Assembly: GCF_910592395.1 (NCBI RefSeq)
Contig: NC_088318.1
Span: forward strand, 558,001-622,000
DNA: 64,000 bases
DNA from: Lineus longissimus
Lineage: Eukaryota; Nemertea; Pilidiophora; Heteronemertea; Lineidae
Direction of reading: 5' to 3'
Position numbers and translations under genes: made by a program
Part shown: positions 12,457 to 24,097 of the stretch, piece by piece
Layout: every line of letters begins with the position of its first letter
Position numbering within the stretch: the stretch's first letter is position 1
Notes under the pieces: generated by a model
Told to the model about the DNA's origin: nothing
Database searches by the model: none
The model's input: the letters and a program-made list of their open reading frames with translations, nothing else

Positions 12457-15400
12457 CTACGTCTCCAGCGCTGCTGAATTCCTCTCTCGTTTACATTCCT
12501 TGATCTCGATGATCGTATATCCGATCATGCCGGCGCCGAGTACAGATAGAAGGATGAAGAGTTTCATGTTGGTACAGATGTAACTGGAGTAGGCAAATGC
12601 CATGATGAAGCCGACAGAATCCCACATTCGGTAGTTGGCGAAGGCGGCCTCCTGTTCATCTTCAGAAAAGATACAGCCGTAGAGAGCTGAAAAGGGACAG
12701 AGATACACATTGAAGCGATTGTCACAACCTGGTAGTCCGACAGCACCTGATCTGGTGTAACATATTTGGTTACTACCCACATTTCCATACAGTAAGACAG
12801 CTAGAGACATGCAAATACTAACAAAAGAATGAGGTTGTCCTTTTGTCCCGAATGAATACTGCTCCACTTCGTCTCTTACCGTTTATCTGAGTTTGCCAGA
12901 TCGCATCAGACAATCCCCAAAGAGCAGCGAGGACGAAAAAGACAGGCAGTTGTTCCGGAATGGGTTTCCAGTAGACGAGGGCGACCTGCACACAGAAGTG
13001 GACAACAGCGCCTGAAAGAGGAGGGCGGTGAGTTGTAGATGTGTGTTGTAGATTAATGAAATGTCTTCACCGGATGAGAAGAGATTGCACGCTCTTCTCC
13101 CGCGACATGACAGTCAGAAGAGCTAGTCTAATGACAACAAGAGCCTAGCAATCAGTGATTGTGACTACAGTAGTGGGTTGTTTGCATGATTGGCAGGGGG
13201 TAGGCCTATTCATACTTTCACATCCCGTACATTTCAGCAGTTGACTTAGGCCTCCCGTTTGTTTGTGCCATTGTCCTTGAGACAGTCTTCATGTTGTCCA
13301 TATCCTCTACTACTGTATGCCTGACACTGGTTGTGCTTATTGCTACTGTGTATGCCGAAGTGATTGCTGGTGCTCCAGTTGTGACAAGGTGTTGAAGACT
13401 GCTTCTTACCTGCCCAGAAGCAAGCGGGCCGCCCGATATATTTGACGACCTTCCCCGACAGAAACGAGAAGAGTGAGCCAGACACGCCGTAACAAATCAT
13501 GACGAAGCCGACCATGTTGATACCTAAGGCACAGCTCACGTAAGACTGAAAGAAGAAGAGAGTATGTTATCGGTTTTACCATAGGGAACATGGGAAGACA
13601 CCCAGGGAGGAGTCGTCAAGACTGTTGCTTTGAACCCGATACGAACAAGTCCTGGGGACACGCAGAGATCAGAAGTCGACGTGACTGCCTCTGTGAACCC
13701 GATACGAACAAGTCCTGAAAACCCCCTTGAATCTCCTTGAACCCGATACGACGAAGTTCTGAAGACACCCATAGACCAGTTAGTCGCCACGACAGTCTCC
13801 TTGAACCCGATACAGCACACAGAGGTCAGTAGTCGCCACGACTGTCTCATTGAGCCCGATACGAACTCGCCCTGGAGACACCCAGAGATCAGAAGTCAGC
13901 GAGACTAAGAAGAAGAGGGTATGTTGTGGGTTTTACCAAAGGGAACATGGGAAGACACCCAGGGAGGAGTCGTCAAGACTGTTGCTTTGAACCCGATACG
14001 AACAAGTCCTGGGGACACGCAGAGATCAGAAGTCTACGAGACTGCCTCTGTGAACCCTATACGACCAAGTCCTGAAAACCCCCAGAGATCAATAATCGGC
14101 ATGACTGTCTCCTTAAACTCGGTACGAACACGTCCTGACCCAGAGATCAGTAGTCGCGACTGTCTCCTTGAACCCGATACGACGAAGTCCTGAAGACACC
14201 CAGAGACCAGTTAGTCGCCACGACAGTCTCCTTGAACCCGATACAGCACCCAGAGGGCAGTAGTCGCCACGACTGTCTCATTGAGCCCGATACGAACACG
14301 CCCTGGAGACACCCAGAGATCAGTAGTCAGCGAGACTGTCTCCTTGAACCCGATACAAATAAGTCCTGAAGACACCCAGAGATCAGAGGTCTACATAACT
14401 GTCTCCTCGAAGCTGCTGCTATGAACAAGTCGTGAAGACATTCAGAGATCGGTAGTCAGCATGACTGTCTCCTTGGACCCGATAACACCAAGTCTTGAAG
14501 ACACACAGAGATCATCCTGGCACCAGTGGTTTTCAATATACTCCGCCTCTCTTATTATGACGAATGAGTATCAAAAACCTGAATCTTAGGATGCCCAGAG
14601 ATCATCATTCGGCATGACTGTCTCCTTGAACTTGATACGGACAAGTTCTGTATAACGGAAGGAGATGACGAAGCATCATTTTGGGGTGGTCTTGATCTTC
14701 GATGTCTCTGCGGATGTTGAAGATGTTGAAGATGTGGTAGTGGCGTTTGTGAGGGGAGGGGGGAGATTTGAGAATACACTTACCTTTGTGAAATCCCCGC
14801 TCAAAAATCCCTGTTCTAATCCACGGTAGATAGTCAGCGGTATAATAAACAGCTGGTTCGGATGCCTGAGGTGACGAAATGTGGCAACCAGGAGCGCGGG
14901 GGAACATCTCGGCCTCTTGCCGTCTCCATCCGTGCTCGCCGAGTCGGATTGTTGGTTGTCAGCGTGGTCTAGGAAGATCCAGATAATCATGATGGCGAGG
15001 ACGCCTAGGGCAAAGTATATGCCCATCAGGAGATACACCTGGTGGAAACAAAGAGGAGACTGTCAAAGAAGGCTTGACTTGAGGTGCAGTGAAGACGAAA
15101 CTACCATGGCTGAAGGTACTTGACATCTTCAGATCCGTTCACGTAGTGTACTGCTCGTGTCGCAGCAATATCCGTACATGAACCCGGCGAAAACAATGAA
15201 GACAGAGAGAGATAACAACTTAGCTTACTTTACCTCCCCAAGATCATTCCACAGTAAGGTCAGCCGACATATCGAGGCAGTGGAGATACCCACTACGAAC
15301 TATCTTGACCTTTCAGGAGTTGGATTACACTTGTCATAATCTGGGTCCGCTCTTTCTTAGAGGGTTTGTATAGGATGTGTAGTGACCGCAACCCTTGACA

Positions 15401-16797
15401 ATGATAGTACAGTGAACTGTCGCCCGGCTGTAAAAACGAACACCACAGCTTTCTCAGAGCAGTTATTTAGGACTACAGCGGTCGGATGGAAGGATGAGAC
15501 TTGAAGATCTACCTGTCGGTCATCAGGCCTCTTGAGGTTGGTGTTATTGGTGATGTCCTGGCAGTACTGGGCCCCGCATTGCTCTAATATCTCCTCTTCT
15601 ATTTCATGAATGATGGAGAAGTTCCCTGTGCTGTTGGATTCGGGGTTGAGGGGGACACTCAGGACGGTAGAGGAGATAGCATTACCAATTACTTGTGCTG
15701 GAAGAGACATAACGACTGATAGATCCAGCAGTGGAAGCAAGTAATGAAAGATTGCTTTTCCGAAGACTGATTGCAGATGCAACCTTCGACGAGCACCGCT
15801 TCTGTTGGTGGGGGCGATCGGATGGCCTATCATTTGCGCTACAGTTAGACCTACGGCCGAATTCGAATGACAGTCAGTCGAGACAAGTCACATTTATAGT
15901 TGAACATGTAGTTCTGCGATTGATTCTGAATACCACATGGGTTGTTCTAACGATTGTAACTTTACTTACTTAACTTAAACACCATGAAGAATATCCCAAA
16001 GAACCTCGTGACGACTGCCGCATCCGTATCCTTTGTGAGCTGCGCATACTCCTTGCCCCTGTTGGTGAGATACGCGCACTTCGCCGCCCACGCCGGTGCT
16101 GCCCCGAGGCCCACGATGATCGCTCCAGGAATAAGGGTGTACCAACTCGCGTAGAAGTTTGCCAACATGTAGACCAGATAGCAGAACATGGAGCCGATTA
16201 GTGTCCACTTATAGCCCAGGGCGTCTATGAGGACTGGGGGTATGAACATACAGGAGAGGACGAGGGAGCCGTAGATGACGCTCACACTCACAGTACCTGG
16301 AACGATGGGGGAGAAGTTAACGTTCTATAAGTGTCTGTGGAATCCTTACTGAGGACAGGTTGTGCCAAGTTTCGTTCACCTCTTGAATCAGGCTACTGCA
16401 CTGACATCTACAGGTGTTTGAACTAACCAATACACAAAAGCTGGCGCCTGGTTGGTCGTCGACTTCTCAGGGGACGAATATGTTAAATACATTTGTCACA
16501 TCCTGCCAAAAAGTAAAAGACACTTGTCACATCTTTACCTAAGCCCTCGTCCTTATTGAGGCTGCTCTGTAAATTCTGTATGGCGCCATACCCCGTGAAC
16601 AGGAAGAGCCAGGCCAGACTCAACACCGCCAGGTTCTTCAAGATCTTGCGTTTGTGCTGCTTTAAAATCGGTAGCGGCAACTCCGCGACTGGGTCCTGGT
16701 GGATCGTGCCGTTAGCAGATAACGTCCCATCCTTGCTGTGTGTTTTATTGTACCCGGGGTTACTCACTTCCCTCAGTTCGATTTCTTTATCTGTCAT
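12457..16797 (-). CDS. UNC93A: UNC93A-like membrane protein, copy 1 (7 exons, 507 aa)
   Basis: Multi-pass membrane protein of the UNC93 family (major facilitator fold). Exons in transcript order: 16797-16539, 16296-15970, 15697-15513, 15038-14784, 13545-13410, 13011-12880, 12686-12457 (TAG). Together 1524 nt, exactly 508 codons, with consistent phases. Family marks visible: LFLFTGYGAIQNLQSSL in TM1, NFYASWYTLIPGAIIVGLG followed by APAW, a long extracellular loop with Asn glycosylation sequons (NST, NFS, NNT) before VYLLMGIYFALGVL, LSDAIWQTQ, and EAAFANYRMW near the C-terminus. These match vertebrate UNC93A along the whole length and the size is normal. A soluble acidic/basic N-tail of about 50 residues precedes TM1. 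UNC93A's transported substrate is not established, so I assign none. A possible 5' UTR splice acceptor lies at about 16850. Confidence 0.93.
13600..14650. repeat. Degenerate GAACCCGATAC tandem repeat in intron 4, with a 357-bp duplication
   Basis: The intron between UNC93A copy 1 exons 4 and 5 is built of diverged units of about 42-66 bp around CTCCTTGAACCCGATACGA. In copy 1 a 357-bp block, starting at the splice-acceptor pyrimidine tract, is duplicated (13551 onwards reappears at 13908). Copy 2 lacks this extra block, so copy 1 is that much longer. Confidence 0.85.
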
Positions 16798-16934
16798 TTT
16801 GACGGCTTCAATAGCTAATCTGGATGAAGAACCGACAAGACTAAAAAAAGGTCGACATTAACTAAATCTACTACTGGTTCCTGGTGAACTGACTGCTATG
16901 TCACTAGATAATTTATTATCCAGTAATCCACTGT

Positions 16935-17372
16935 GTTTCTACGGACGCCGCGCCGCCATGTTTTGCTGTATGCGAATTATTTTTCCAACGAACTTTTCGT
17001 CCTTATTTGCATATGCGCATGCGCACTGGAATAACTCGACCGTGATAGTTTTCTCGTTGAATGCGAGCATTGTTCACCGTCCTCTATCAATAAAGTTCTA
17101 TTGGCGGTAGGTTCAAGGTTCAGTGAGCAAGGCCCGGCGGAAGGACGGAGTCAGCCATGTTCGGGAGAGTACGTCGGGTGCTGTTGTGCTAGCCGGTTGG
17201 GTTGTGTTTGTGTTCGACGAAGTTTCACCGTGTGCCGTATTGTAAAAGTTCGTTTTGGGACGTTTGGTGGTTTGAGTTGTGTTTTTTATTTGGTTCGTTG
17301 CAATGCCTCGCGGCACGGCAGCCTTCTGGAAGGACCGCGGTAGTTAATTATTCCGTCCACTTGGCCCTACAG
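16935..17372 (+). promoter_or_regulatory. Promoter-like CpG-rich segment unique to copy 1
   Basis: This segment has no counterpart in copy 2, where an unrelated 197-bp stretch (22123-22320) occupies the position. It is GC/CpG-rich, carries a perfect NRF1-type palindrome TGCGCATGCGCA at 17014-17025 and a YY1-like GCCGCCATGTTTT near 16951. It ends in a pyrimidine tract and CAG acceptor at 17370-17372. It could drive a plus-strand transcript, or UNC93A copy 1 on the other strand. AATAAAG at about 17090 could alternatively mark the 3' end of an inserted LTR; I see no paired LTR. Confidence 0.45.
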
Positions 17373-17392
17373 AAGAGGTTCTATAAGTTGCG

Positions 17393-17468
17393 ATGGCTCC
17401 TGTCCAATTTGACCGTACGTGTTACTTGCTCGGTGAAACGTTAAATCTGAGTGTTTCTCATGAAATTG
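17393..17468 (+). CDS. Candidate 5' coding exon (25 codons), unidentified
   Basis: After the acceptor at 17372, an ATG opens 25 codons (MAPVQFDRTCYLLGETLNLS...) to a donor ATTG|GTAATG at 17469. The block is duplicated at 22324-22419 with its acceptor preserved, but the ATG is ACG there. The next exon is not found. The protein is not recognised. Confidence 0.3.
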
Positions 17469-17589
17469 GTAATGCTATCTCCTCCATCGTCCTTTTGATA
17501 CACTGATTCGATTACTGGAAGTTTGATGAATACATCATTTTGATCGCCAGCTGACAACCAATAGTGAGTTTCGAAAGATCAGAAAAAAA

Positions 17590-17752
17590 GCTCTTGCCAC
17601 AATGTGACTTAGTGTCCCCAATCTTGCCTCCTCCAATCATGCCACAATGTGACTTAGTCCCAATCTTGTCAGAATGTGACTTTGTCCTCAAATCTTTCAA
17701 ATATGACTTTGTCCTCCGATCTTGCCAGAATGTGACGTTGTCCTCCATCTGA
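17590..17752. repeat. Short relic of the 29-bp minisatellite beside UNC93A copy 2
   Basis: A few 29-bp-type units, including the degenerate 3'-most ones that also end the big array, sit at the equivalent place 3' of UNC93A copy 2. They align unit for unit with 12020-12192. Confidence 0.9.
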
Positions 17753-17811
17753 CCTTATTTCAAAGACAACACGGACTGATTGTTTCCTTAGTAACCATTA
17801 TTTTATTCAAC

Positions 17812-17817
17812 CACTCT
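17812..17817 (-). terminator. Polyadenylation signal of UNC93A copy 2
   Basis: AATAAA on the minus strand, homologous to that of copy 1. Confidence 0.6.
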
Positions 17818-18017
17818 ATGTACATGTATAATAAGTGCGTCCCAAGTTCACAACCAGAATCCCAGGATAAGACAACACAGTATCTTCCACGATGCCCTTC
17901 AACTTCTCCACCGTGCAGGTAGATTGCTTGCTGGCTGATCGTCGTCATGTTTAATCTCCCCTTACACTGATAGAACAAGTAAACATGGTCCGTCTAACTA
18001 TCCTCCTCCACCTCGTC

Positions 18018-21000
18018 CTACATCTCCAGCGCTGCTGAATTCCTCTCTCGTTTACATTCCTTGATCTCGATGATCGTATATCCGATCATGCCGGCGCCGA
18101 GTACAGATAGAAGGATGAAGAGTTTCATGTTGGTACAGATGTAACTGGAGTAGGCAAATGCCATGATGAAGCCGACAGATTCCCACATTCGGTAGTTGGC
18201 AAAGGCGGCCTCTTGTTCATCTTCAGAAAAGATACAGCCGTAGAGAGCTGAAAAGGGACAGAGATACATATTGAAGCGATTGTCACAACCTGGTAGTCCG
18301 ACAGCACCTGATCTGGTGTAACATATTTGGTTACTACCCACATTTCCATACAGTAAGACAGCTAGAGACATGCAAATACTAACAAAATAATGAGGTTGTC
18401 CTTTTGTCCCGAATAAATACTGCTCCACCTCGTCTCTTACCGTTTATCTGAGTTTGCCAGATCGCATCAGACAATCCCCAAAGAGCAGCGAGGACGAAAA
18501 AGACAGGCAGTTGTTCCGGAATGGGTTTCCAGTAGACGAGGGCGACCTGCACACAGAAGTGGACAACAGCGCCTGAAAGAGGAGGGCGGTGAGTTGTAGA
18601 TGTGTGTTGTAGATTAATGAAATGTCTTCTCCAGATGAGAAGAGATTGCACGCTCTTCTCCCGCGACATGACAGACAGAAGAGCTAGTCTAATGACAACA
18701 AGAGCCTAGCAATCAGTGATTGTGACTACAGTAGTGGGTTGTTTGCATGATTGGCAGGGGGTAGGTCTATTCATACTTTCACATCCCGTACATTTCAGCA
18801 GTTGACTTAGGCCTTCCGGTTGTTTGTGCCATTGTCCTTGAGACAATCTTCATGTTATCCATATCCTCTACTACTGTGTGCCTGACACTGGTTGTGCTTA
18901 TAGCCACTGTGTTTGCCGAAGTGATTGCTGGTGCTCCAGTTGTGACAAGGTGTTGAAGACTTCTTCTTACCTGCCCAGAAGCAAGCGGGCCGCCCGATAT
19001 ATTTGACGACCTTCCCCGATAGAAACGAGAAGAGTGAGTCGGACACGCCGTAACAAATCATGACGAAGCCGACCATGTTGATACCTAAGGCACAGCTCAC
19101 GTAAGACTGAAAGAAGAAGAGAGTATGTTGTCGGTTTTACCATAGGGAACATGGGAAGACACCCAGAGAGGAGTCGTCAAGACTGTTGCTTTGAACCCGA
19201 TACGAACAAGTCCTGGGGACACACAGAGATCAGAAGTCGACGAGACTGCCGCTGTGAACCCGATACGAACAAGTCCTGAAAACCCCCAGAGATCAATAAT
19301 CGGCATGACTCTCTCCTTAAACTCGGTACGAACAGAGATCAGTAGTCGCGACTGTCTCCTTGAACCCGATACGACGAAGTCCTGAAGACACCCAGAGACC
19401 AGTTAGTCGCCACGACAGTCTCCTTGAACCCGATACAGCACCCAGAGGTCAGTAGTCGCCACGACTGTCTCATTGAGCCCGATACGAACACGCCCTGGAG
19501 ACACCCAGAGATCAGTTGTCAGCGAGACTGTCTCCTTGAACCCGATACAAATAAGTCCTGAAGACACCCAGAGATCAGAGGTCTACATAACTGTCTCCTC
19601 GAACCTGCTGCGATGAACAAGTCGTGAAGACATTCAGAGATCGGTAGTCAGCATGACTGTGTCCTTTGACCCGATTACACCAAGTCCTGAAGACACCCGG
19701 CCAGAGATCATCCTGGCACCAGGGGTTTTCAATATACTCCTCCTATCTTGTATATGACGAATGAGTATCAAAAACCTGAATCTTAGGATGCCCAGAGATC
19801 ATCAGTCGGCATGACTGTCTCCTTGAACTTGATACGGACAAGTTCTGTATAACGGAAGGAGATGACGAAGCATCATTTTGGGGTGGTCTTGGTCTTCGAT
19901 GTCTCTGCGGATGTTGAAGATGTGGTAGTGGCGTTTGTAAGAGGAGGGGGAGATTTGAGAATACACTTACCTTTGTGAAATCCCCGCTCATAAATCCCTG
20001 TTCTAATCCACTGTAGATAGTCAGCGGTATAATAAACAACTGGTTCGGATGCCTGAGGTGACGAAATGTGGCAACCAGGAGCGCGGGGGAACATCTCGGC
20101 CTCTTGCCGTCTCCATCCGTGCTCGCCGAGTCGGATTGTTGGTTGTCAACGTGGTCTAGGAAGATCCAGATAATCATGATGGCGAGGACGCCTAGGGCAA
20201 AGTATATGCCCATCAGGAGATACACCTGGTGGAAACAAAGAGGAGACTGTCAAAGAAGGCTTGACTTGAGGTGAAGTGAAGACGAAACTACCATGGCTGA
20301 AGGTACTCATCGTCTTCAGATCCGTTCACGTAGTGTACTGCTCGTGTCGCAGCAATATCCGTACATGAACCCGGCGAAAACAATGAAGACAGAGAGAGAT
20401 AACAACTTAGCTTACTTTACCTCCCCAAGATCATTCCACAGTAAGGTCAGCCGACATATCGAGGCAGTGGAGATACCCACTACGAACTATCTTGACCTTT
20501 CAGGAGTTGGATTACACTTGTCATAATCTGGGCCCGCTCTTTCTTAGAGGGTTTGTATAGGATGTGTAGTGACCGCAACCCTTGACAATGATAGTACAGT
20601 GAACTGTCGCCCGGCTGTAAACACGAACACCACAGCTTTCTCAGAGCAGTTATTTAGGACTACAGCGGTCGGATGGAAGGATGAGACTTGAAGATCTACC
20701 TGTCGGTCATCAGGCCTCTTGAGGTTGGTGTTATTGGTGATGTCCTGGCAGTACTGGGCCCCGCATTGCTCTAATATCTCATCTTCTATTTCATGAATGA
20801 TGGAGAAGTTCCCTGTGCTGTTGGATTCGGGGTTGAGGGGGACACTCAGGACGGTAGATGAGATAGCATTGCCAATTACTTGTGCTGGAAGAGACATAAC
20901 GACTGATAGATCCAGCAGTGGAAGCAAGTAATGAAAGACTGTCTTTTCCGAAGACTGATTGCAGATGCAACCTTCGACGAGCACCGCTTCTGTCGGTGGG

Positions 21001-21985
21001 GGCGATCGGATGGCCTATCCTTTGCGCTACAGTTAGACCTACGGCCGAATTCGAATGACAGTCAGTCGAGACAAGTCACATTTATAGTTGAACATGTAGT
21101 TCTGCGAATGATTCTGAATACCACATGGGTCGTGCTAGAGATTGTAACTTTACTTACTTAACTGAAACACCATGAAGAATATCCCAAAGAACCTCGTGAT
21201 GACTGCCGCATCCGTGTCCTTTGTGAGCTGCGCATACTCCTTGCCCGTGTTGGTGAGATACGCGCACTTCGCCGCCCAGGCCGGCGCCGCCCCGAGGCCC
21301 AGGATGATCGCGCCAGGAATAAGGGTGTACCAACTCGCGTAGAAGTTTGCCAACATGTAGACCAGATAGCAGAACATGGAGCCGATGATGGTCCACTTAT
21401 AGCCCAGGGCGTCTATGAGGACTGGGGGTATGAACATACAGGAAAGGACGAGGGAGCCGTAGATGACGCTCACACTCACAGTACCTGGAACGATGGGGGC
21501 GAAGTTAACGTTCTATAAGTGTCTGTGGAATCCTTACTGAGGACAGGTTGTGCCAAGTTTCGTTCACCTCTTGAATCATGCTACTGCACTGACATCTACA
21601 GGTGTTTGAACGAACCAATACACAAAAGCTGGCGCCTGGTTGGTAGTCGACTTCTCAGGGGACGAATATGTTAAATACATTTGTCACATCCTGCCAAAAA
21701 GTAAAAGACACTTGTCACATCCTTACCTAAGCCCTCGTCCTTATTGAGGCTGCTCTGTAAATTCTGTATGGCGCCATACCCCGTGAACAGGAAGAGCCAG
21801 GCCAGACTCAGCACCGCCAGGTTCTTCAAGATCTTGCGTTTGTGCTGCTTTAAAATCGGTAGCGGCAACTCCGCGACTGGGTCCTGGTGGATCGTGCCGT
21901 TAGCAGATAACGTCCCATCCTTGCTGTGTGTTTTATTGTACCCGGGGTTACTCACTTCCCTCAGTTCGATTTCTTTATCTGTCAT
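18018..21985 (-). CDS. UNC93A: UNC93A-like membrane protein, copy 2 (7 exons, 507 aa)
   Basis: Tandem duplicate of the preceding gene with every splice site kept: 21985-21727, 21484-21158, 20884-20700, 20225-19971, 19106-18971, 18572-18441, 18247-18018 (TAG). The sum is again 1524 nt with no frameshift or premature stop, so both copies look functional. Substitutions relative to copy 1 are few and mostly conservative (GVSG to GVSD in TM-rich exon 5, NRGK to NTGK and IIVGLG to IILGLG in exon 2, final T to M). Introns are also nearly identical, which points to a recent duplication or to gene conversion. Confidence 0.93.
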
Positions 21986-22323
21986 TTTGACGGCTTCAAT
22001 AGCTAATCTGGATGAAGAACCGACAAGACTAAAAAAAGGTCGACATTAACTAAATCTACTACTGGTTCCTGGTGAACTGACTGCTATGTCACTAGGTAAT
22101 TTATTATCCAGTAATCCACTGTCACAACCTGGAATGAGCACTAAATGCTTTAATTTGGTTGGTAAGGATGTTGGCGGTATCATGTCACTAAACAGTGTCA
22201 AAGACTACCGGTTGTTTTAACTCGGCCAATAATGGACTTTGCAACGTGTTCTTTTCAATAAATATATTCTCTACACTTAATATTCGCGCAGGAGCAACAA
22301 CAATTTAAGACTATCCCCTATAG

Positions 22324-22419
22324 AAGAGGTTCTTTAAGTTGCGACGGCTCCTGTCCAATTTGACAGTACGTGTTATTTGCTCGGTGAAACGTTAAATCTG
22401 AGTGTTTCTCATGAAATTG
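22324..22419 (+). pseudogene. Duplicate of the 17393 exon with lost start
   Basis: Homologous to 17373-17468 including acceptor (CCCCTATAG) and donor (ATTG|GTAATG). The frame is open but the initiator is ACG, so it cannot start translation there. It may be an internal exon or dead. Confidence 0.35.
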
Positions 22420-22468
22420 GTAATGCTATCTCCTCCATTGTCCTGAGTGAAAAAACATGTTTGCTTAC

Positions 22469-22822
22469 CTTCATATACGACCTTATTCACTTGGTTTAAA
22501 TCCTCCTTGGTGTCCTCACTCTTAGCCGAACAGCTTGATTCACCTTGAACACTTAACAGAGATGCTTTTTACACGCGGTCACATCTTGACGAAATACTAA
22601 AATAACTGGCCAAGATAAAGTAGGAAGTTCTTCGGAGATGGTGAAACAGACGAGGTTAAGACAGTCCACCTTGGCCGTGCCCTACCTTTGGTGTTGACCT
22701 GCAATCGTTTGAAACCTGAACTATGCCAAGAGAAAACGAAAGGGCAAAGTCTATAGAGGAAATATCAGATTCGCCTGACTTTTGCACGGGCTGCCATGAC
22801 TCCTGCCGGCGACGTCCGCCAT
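22469..22822 (-). CDS. Candidate two-exon 5' gene end, unidentified
   Basis: AAAATGGCGGAC at 22822 is a good start context and also a YY1-type motif. It opens MADVAGRSHGSPCK to a possible donor A|GTCAGG at 22779. A second open stretch, 22564-22469, reads SLLSVQGESSCSAKSEDTKE... and ends TATGAAG|GTAAGC, a strong donor. Both are phase 1, so they join in frame. The acceptor (AAG at 22565) is weak. Downstream exons are not found, and UNC93A copy 2 follows on the same strand. Not recognised. Confidence 0.3.
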
Positions 22823-23060
22823 TTTAGATAAAAGTATGCATTTTGTCCAGCTGTTGAGCATTATCGAATGGTAATGATATAGAGAGTCAAGTCAATCATG
22901 CCATAGGCACGATATGCAAATTAAGTCATGTTAGTAGAGTAACTGGTCACCGGGTCTTTGATTGGCCACGGTTTAAAAACCAACCGACCTCCACTCTCGC
23001 CACGACGGCACTCTGGTCTCGTGCCATTCGCCGACAGAGACGAAATCTGGAGATTATTCA
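22800..23060. promoter_or_regulatory. Promoter-like DNA with YY1 and octamer motifs
   Basis: CCGCCATTTT (YY1 type, minus ATGGCGG) at 22817-22826 and a perfect octamer ATGCAAAT at 22914-22921 lie upstream of the 22822 ATG. Position relative to an unproven gene makes this tentative. Confidence 0.3.
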
Positions 23061-23196
23061 TGTCAAAGAGGTTGTTCACCTAGTGGTATTTCGATAAGAT
23101 AAGTTGGATATCGGACTCGATGTAATGTTAATATTGACATACTTGTAAATCCCTGACATATTGGGTGGATGGTCCACATTTTGGATATACCTGACG

Positions 23197-24097
23197 TCAC
23201 ACATTGTCAAAACCAAAGATCGTCTGCTTTTTCGTGTCAGAGGTGCTTTCGTTCTTATATCTGAAGCCCCGATTCCACGAAAGAGTTTGCCGGGACAAAA
23301 CTACGTTTGGTTCTTCTGCAGACACGCCTGTCACAAGTCAGACAGAACATAACAAACAGGACGAAAACATGGCTTGTACAAAAGTGCTTTATTATCTTTA
23401 AAACACGCTACAATTATCACAATTGGGTAAACTTTTGATACACTGATTCGATTACTGTAAGTTTGATGAATACATCATTTTGATCGCCAGCTGACAACCA
23501 ATAGTGAGTTTCGACAGATCAGAAAAATAGCTCTTGGCCGACGTCTGCGTATCTATTTTACGTATGACTTTGCGTAATCTGTGACGCGGCCATACGTAAA
23601 ATTGACATAGACGAAATTCGCACCTGACGAAACTCCCTCATGTCAAACCTTTGATGAGTATCGGCGTCTGAAATGGTCAACATGCACATACATTCTGATA
23701 TGTTTTAGAAAAATTGGACTGGTTTACTGCTCGCGTCAATGCTGAGGGTAGTGTCTCCAAAAAAAGCCACGGATACCATAAATAATGGTCACGTGATAAA
23801 CGGAGCAAATGCGCCACCTGATGCTTCGATATCGCTCGGCGGATTTGACAAATCGCGTTCATTTTGGAAAAATATCTAACAGCTCTGACAGGAATACATT
23901 AACAAAGGTTTTTTTACCTTTCCTTGAAGTGTAATTTCCAAATGTTTGTCTATATAAGATAGTTCGTGCTGAAAGTTAGCAGTTTTAGATATAAGTGTAT
24001 TAAACACTGAAGTAAATGAATGAAGTGCTTTCAACAGCTGAGTATTCCCCATTGCTGTCGTTAGACTTGGAGTGACGACAAGTGACGGTTGCGCCAT
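23197..24097 (-). CDS. Small helical protein, 3 exons, 105 aa, unidentified
   Basis: Exon 1, 24097-23918, starts MAQPSLVVTPSLTTAMG and ends LQGK at AAG|GTAAAA (60 codons, phase 0). A 19-nt microexon at 23667-23649 (TPILIK; acceptor TTTCAG, donor AAAG|GTTTGA) goes phase 0 to 1. The last exon, 23315-23197 (acceptor GTCTGCAG), gives EEPNVVLSRQTLSWNRGF... and ends GFDNV-TGA. Residues 20-58 look like an amphipathic helix (HSFTSVFNTLISKTANFQ), as in small coiled-coil subunits of cytosolic complexes. I do not recognise the family. Exon 1 is the most certain part; the microexon joins the phases exactly but its donor is weak. Confidence 0.5.

Noticed and set aside
15234-15299. Extra UNC93A exon (VGISTASICRLTLLWNDLGE between TAG acceptor and GTAAAG)
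   Set aside because: Exon 3 (ending DDRQ) joins exon 4 (VYLLMGIY) directly in frame and matches vertebrate UNC93A there; inserting it would break the family alignment.
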